From positions 1 through 57,985 of the forward strand of contig NZ_NSEB01000005.1 of the NCBI RefSeq assembly GCF_002734215.1: 57,985 nt of DNA. Direction: 5' to 3'. Position 1 is the first letter of the stretch. Every line of letters begins with the position of its first letter. The position numbers and the translations under genes are program-made. Below, in pieces: positions 54,791 to 57,985 of the stretch. The notes below the pieces were generated by a model. That model had not been told where the DNA came from, ran no database searches, and saw nothing but the letters and a program-made list of their open reading frames with translations. The stretch is from Fredinandcohnia onubensis (GTDB lineage: Bacteria; Bacillota; Bacilli; Bacillales; Bacillaceae_L).

Positions 54791-56095
54791 ATGGATCCGG
54801 TCGTTATTCAAGCGGCACTGATTATGTTGATAGGTCTAGTGATCTTATTACTTATCGGTGCACCTATTAGTATTGCAGTTGGGATTCCTTCCGTATTGGC
54901 AATGTTTTTAATTGTTGATTTTGATAACGGAATGCTAACCTCTGCACAACGTCTTTTTACAGGAATTAATTCTTTCCCACTACTTGCTATCCCCTTTTTC
55001 GTCCTTGCTGGGGTGATCATGAATAATGGGGGAATTGCAACAAGATTAGTAAACTGTGCAAAGGTTCTAAGCGGTCGTATGCCTGGATCTCTTGCACAGA
55101 CAAACGTATTAGCGAACGCTATGTTTGGTTCAATTAGTGGATCTGCTGTTGCGGCTGTTGCAGCGGTAGGTACGTCTTTAACACCAGAAATGGAGAAGGA
55201 TGGATACAGACGTGAGTTTTCAGCTGCAGTTAACGTTGCATCAGCTCCATCTGGAATGCTTATTCCCCCAAGTAATACATTAATCGTGTTCTCCTTAGTT
55301 AGTGGAGGTACGTCCATTGCAGCCTTGTTCATGGGAGGATATATCCCTGGTATTTTATGGGCACTTGCTTGTATGGTTGTTGCATTTTTTATATCAAAAA
55401 AACATGGATACCGAAGCTCTGAGCGGGTTTCTTTAAAAGTAGCACTTAAGACTGTTCTTGATGCGATCCCAAGCTTGTTACTGATTGTCATTGTAATCGG
55501 AGGGATTATCGGAGGGATTTTTACAGCTACTGAAGGGGCAGCGATTGCGGTTGTGTATTCTCTGTTATTATCATTCATTTATCGAGCAATTAAAATCAAA
55601 GACCTACCAAGAATTATTTTAGAATCAACGAGAACGACTGCTATGGTTACTTTATTGATCGGTGTGTCATCCATCATGTCATGGGTTATGGCTTTTACGA
55701 ACATTCCAGGCCTAATTGCCGATACTCTATTAGCCTTAACGGATAGTCCTATTATTATTCTATTAATCATGAATGTTGTGTTATTAATTGTTGGGACATT
55801 TATGGACCCAACTCCTGCGGTTCTTATTTTCACACCAATCTTTCTACCGATTGTAATGGACTTTGGAATGGACCCTGTTCATTTCGGAATCATGATCGTT
55901 ATGAACCTATGTATTGGAACCATTACACCACCAGTCGGAAACGTTTTATTCGTTGGGGCGAAGGTCGCCAATCTGAAAATTGAAAATGTGATTAAGCCAT
56001 TACTACCTTTCTTTGGAGTATTGATCATAGCCTTATTGCTTGTCACATATATTCCACAACTTTCACTCTGGCTTCCAAGTTTGTTCGGCTTGTAA
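54791..56095 (+). CDS. TRAP transporter large membrane subunit (DctM family)
   Basis: A 434-residue protein with about 12 membrane segments. Family motifs include FPLLAIPFFVLAGVIMNNGG near residue 60, NAMFGSISGSAVAAVAAVG near 112 and IPPSNTLIVFSLVSGGTS near 158, and the pair FMDPTPAVLIFTPIFLPI near 335. The ATG at 54791 behind AGGAAGGAG is preferred to one inside the preceding gene. It is the translocating subunit. Confidence 0.93.
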   Translation: MDPVVIQAALIMLIGLVILLLIGAPISIAVGIPSVLAMFLIVDFDNGMLTSAQRLFTGINSFPLLAIPFFVLAGVIMNNGGIATRLVNCAKVLSGRMPGSLAQTNVLANAMFGSISGSAVAAVAAVGTSLTPEMEKDGYRREFSAAVNVASAPSGMLIPPSNTLIVFSLVSGGTSIAALFMGGYIPGILWALACMVVAFFISKKHGYRSSERVSLKVALKTVLDAIPSLLLIVIVIGGIIGGIFTATEGAAIAVVYSLLLSFIYRAIKIKDLPRIILESTRTTAMVTLLIGVSSIMSWVMAFTNIPGLIADTLLALTDSPIIILLIMNVVLLIVGTFMDPTPAVLIFTPIFLPIVMDFGMDPVHFGIMIVMNLCIGTITPPVGNVLFVGAKVANLKIENVIKPLLPFFGVLIIALLLVTYIPQLSLWLPSLFGL

Positions 56096-56169
56096 ATCTA
56101 TGAAATTTTAATTTGTATGAGATAAACAAAGATTCATCTAAGTTAAGACTAGAAAAAGGAGTGCTAGAA

Positions 56170-57174
56170 TTGAAGGCAATCGTGTATGAAGGACCTCAAA
56201 CAGTAAACGTCCAAGAAAGAGAAATGCCTGCAGTAAAGGAAGGGTGGGCTATAATTAAGGCCTCGCATGCTGGCATTTGCGGTACAGATTTAATCATTTA
56301 TGGCGGCACGCACCCGCGTGCTGCTGCTCCCCTTATACCTGGACATGAATTTTCCGGTACAATTGTTAGTGGTCATCCGACCCTAAAGCCAGGAATCCCA
56401 GTAACAGTGAATCCATTACTTAGCTGTGGTACATGTCCACCATGTCTATCTGGTCAATCTCATGTATGCGAAACCTTACAATTAGTTGGTATCGATTGTG
56501 ACGGCGGCATGGGAGAATATGTTCAAGCTCCGATTGATAAAATCATTCCACTACCAGAAGGTGTTTCCCTTAAGCTTGGTGCGCTCATGGAGCCAATTGC
56601 AGTAGGTGTGCACGCTGTAAGACAGGCTGGATTTGTACCAGGAGATGAAGCCCTCGTTTATGGAGCTGGAACAATCGGTCTATGTGTGGCTCTTGCATTA
56701 AAAAACTTGGGTGCGCGTAGAGTCGTGATCGTTGAAACAAATCCTGACCGTATTAAAAAGGCGGAGGAGCTTGGTTTTACAGCTATTCATTCTCTCACCC
56801 AAGATGTGAAGGAAGTTGTATTAGCGGAAACAAACGGCAGTGGCTTTGACTTTGTTTTTGATTGTGCAGGTCATCCGGCAGTAGCAACTCAAGTGACTGA
56901 AGTTGTAAAAGTAAGAGGCACCGTTGTAATTGTTGCTTCCTATAAAAATCCTGCTGCTCTTCAATTGCAGCAAGGAATGTTCAAAGAGCTTTCGATTCGA
57001 TTTGTTCGCGTCTATACACATAAGGACTTTGAGATCGCCGCTGAATTAGTAGCGAAAGAACCAAACTTTGAAAAAATCATTACACATGTCCTCCCACCTG
57101 AAGAAGCACAAAAGGGGTTTGAGCTGTTAACAACTCCTTCTGATGCTGTCAAGGTCATGTATTCTTTCGGATGA
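56170..57174 (+). CDS. Zinc-dependent medium-chain alcohol/polyol dehydrogenase
   Basis: A 334-residue MDR dehydrogenase. The catalytic zinc site is seen as Cys in GICGTDL near residue 38 and His-Glu in PGHEFSG near 61; the structural zinc as four Cys in LSCGTCPPCLSGQSHVCE near 90. The NAD-binding motif GAGTIGLCVALALKNLGA is near 172. TTG at 56170 with AAAGGAG ahead is preferred over an ATG 19 codons earlier. It would oxidise a sugar-acid or polyol hydroxyl, like L-idonate or galactitol dehydrogenases. Confidence 0.9.
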   Translation: MKAIVYEGPQTVNVQEREMPAVKEGWAIIKASHAGICGTDLIIYGGTHPRAAAPLIPGHEFSGTIVSGHPTLKPGIPVTVNPLLSCGTCPPCLSGQSHVCETLQLVGIDCDGGMGEYVQAPIDKIIPLPEGVSLKLGALMEPIAVGVHAVRQAGFVPGDEALVYGAGTIGLCVALALKNLGARRVVIVETNPDRIKKAEELGFTAIHSLTQDVKEVVLAETNGSGFDFVFDCAGHPAVATQVTEVVKVRGTVVIVASYKNPAALQLQQGMFKELSIRFVRVYTHKDFEIAAELVAKEPNFEKIITHVLPPEEAQKGFELLTTPSDAVKVMYSFG

Positions 57175-57184
57175 GGTGAGGAAA

Positions 57185-57940
57185 ATGAATAAATTATTTG
57201 ATTTAACCGGAAAAGTAGCTGTTGTCACAGGTGGTACGCGTGGTCTTGGTAAAGACATTTCCATCGGGTTAGCAAGTGCAGGGGCAGATGTTGTCGTTGT
57301 AGCGCGTACTATAAAAGAAGATGCTCTTGAAGAAATCCGTAGCCAAGGAGTTAAGGCAGTTGGAATTTCATATGACCTTGGTGATGTTGATGGGCTTGAC
57401 GGCTTAGTTGAGCAAATCATCGGGGAAATGGGCAAAATTGATATTTTAGTCAATAATGCTGGTGTTCAACGAAGACATCCTTCTGTGGAATTTCCAAAAG
57501 AAGATTGGGATCTCGTGATGGATGTTAACGCAAATGCTGTCTTTTTCCTTTGTCAAAAGGTTGGCAAGCATATGATTGAACAAGGTAAAGGTAAGATTAT
57601 TAACTTAGCTTCGATGCTTTCATATTTTGGTGGCTTTACGGTACCTGCCTATGCAGCAAGTAAGGGTGCGGTCATGCAATTTTCAAAAGCATTGGCAAAT
57701 GAGTGGGCAAAGCATCGTGTGAATGTGAACTGTATTGCTCCAGGCTATATGGCAACAGAAATGAACTCAGCTTTAATTGCGGACGAAACACGCAATAAGG
57801 AAATCTTAGCTCGGATTCCTGCAGGGCGTTGGGGTACCGGTGAAGATTTACAAGGAGCTGCTATCTTCTTAGCTTCAGATGCATCCGACTATCTCCACGG
57901 ATTTACAATAGCAGTCGACGGAGGCTATCTAGGCAGATAA
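57185..57940 (+). CDS. KduD-like short-chain dehydrogenase
   Basis: A 251-residue SDR. It has the cofactor motif VTGGTRGLGKDI near residue 15, NNAG near 90, the catalytic Ser in LASMLSYFGG near 142 and Tyr155-x-x-x-Lys in AYAASKGAVMQF. The stretches IAPGYMATEMNSALIADE and IPAGRWGTGEDLQGAAIFL are close to KduD (2-dehydro-3-deoxy-D-gluconate 5-dehydrogenase). GAGGTGAGG is ahead of the ATG. Last gene of the operon, followed directly by the palindromic repeat. Confidence 0.9.
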   Translation: MNKLFDLTGKVAVVTGGTRGLGKDISIGLASAGADVVVVARTIKEDALEEIRSQGVKAVGISYDLGDVDGLDGLVEQIIGEMGKIDILVNNAGVQRRHPSVEFPKEDWDLVMDVNANAVFFLCQKVGKHMIEQGKGKIINLASMLSYFGGFTVPAYAASKGAVMQFSKALANEWAKHRVNVNCIAPGYMATEMNSALIADETRNKEILARIPAGRWGTGEDLQGAAIFLASDASDYLHGFTIAVDGGYLGR

Positions 57941-57955
57941 TGGGACACGGGGACA
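57941..57955. repeat. GGGAC palindrome half-unit at the right end
   Basis: TGGGACACGGGGACA directly before the right terminal repeat, mirroring the order at the left end. Confidence 0.75.
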
Positions 57956-57985
57956 GTGAACTATAACCCGAATAATGGACAATTT
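57956..57985. repeat. Right copy of the 30-bp terminal inverted repeat
   Basis: Exact reverse complement of positions 1-30; begins GTGAACTATAACCCG and runs to the last base of the window. Confidence 0.9.

Noticed and set aside
1-57985. Whole window as one 58-kb transposon or integrative element
   Set aside because: Despite the perfect inverted ends, the inside is conserved chromosomal core (spoIIID, mbl, flhO, flhP, fabZ) with no transposase, integrase or transfer gene.

Overview
The window is a low-GC chromosomal segment of a spore-forming, motile, competence-capable member of the Bacillaceae. Orthologues and local gene orders that I know from Bacillus subtilis recur here: spoIIID-mbl-flhO-flhP, fabZ, ywpF and ssbB, the ywqB-ywqA pair, ywrC/ywrD with the split chromate transporters, ywaF, a ywcB-ywcA-like symporter pair, yxlEFG, a Vpr-like protease and glpP. 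Strong AGGAGG-type ribosome sites and frequent TTG/GTG starts fit this group. No tRNA, rRNA, transposase, phage gene or CRISPR array was found.

Layout. 1-2057: repeat end, then a yxlEFG-like membrane protein/ABC exporter operon. 2091-6049: cupredoxin, a large Vpr-type subtilase and a polysaccharide deacetylase. 6179-11510: Lrp-type regulator, gamma-glutamyltransferase, two copies of a two-gene chromate transporter, and pyroglutamyl peptidase. 12102-17184: a DUF485 protein, a sodium/solute symporter carrying an EF-hand-like loop, a cNMP/CBS/DUF294 protein and a DEDDh exonuclease, with a perfect cre-like site in front. 17484-23774: conserved core (spoIIID, mbl, flhO, flhP, fabZ, ywpF, ssbB). 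24208-28641: GntR/YtrA-type regulator with four matching operators, an ABC exporter, and a frameshifted ECF sigma gene. 28926-33308: SNF2 helicase plus SWIM zinc-finger protein. 34165-42501: two-component system, YwaF, small proteins, glpP and a GGDEF-EAL protein. 42760-48949: DUF1659-DUF2922-YvrJ cluster and a 1780-residue LysM/Ig/GH18 protein. 49545-50630: SEC-C protein. 50946-57940: a seven-gene sugar-acid operon (YiaK-like reductase, D-2-hydroxyacid dehydrogenase, TRAP transporter, zinc dehydrogenase, KduD-like dehydrogenase) behind a perfect GntR-type palindrome.

The most unusual signal is not a gene. Four intergenic stretches (10268-10340, 37637-37750, 49011-49185, 49248-49320) hold short cores of about 8-12 bp repeated at exactly 20 or 21 bp, two turns of the helix, with unrelated AT-rich spacers; a fifth (11748-11867) has a related inverted layout. 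Two of the arrays share one core family on opposite strands. I know no described element with this architecture.

A second interspersed family, palindromes of the GGGACAGGTCCC type, lies at ten or so intergenic places. The first and last 30 bases of the window are perfect inverted copies of each other next to such palindromes, so the window probably ends where assembly met a dispersed repeat.
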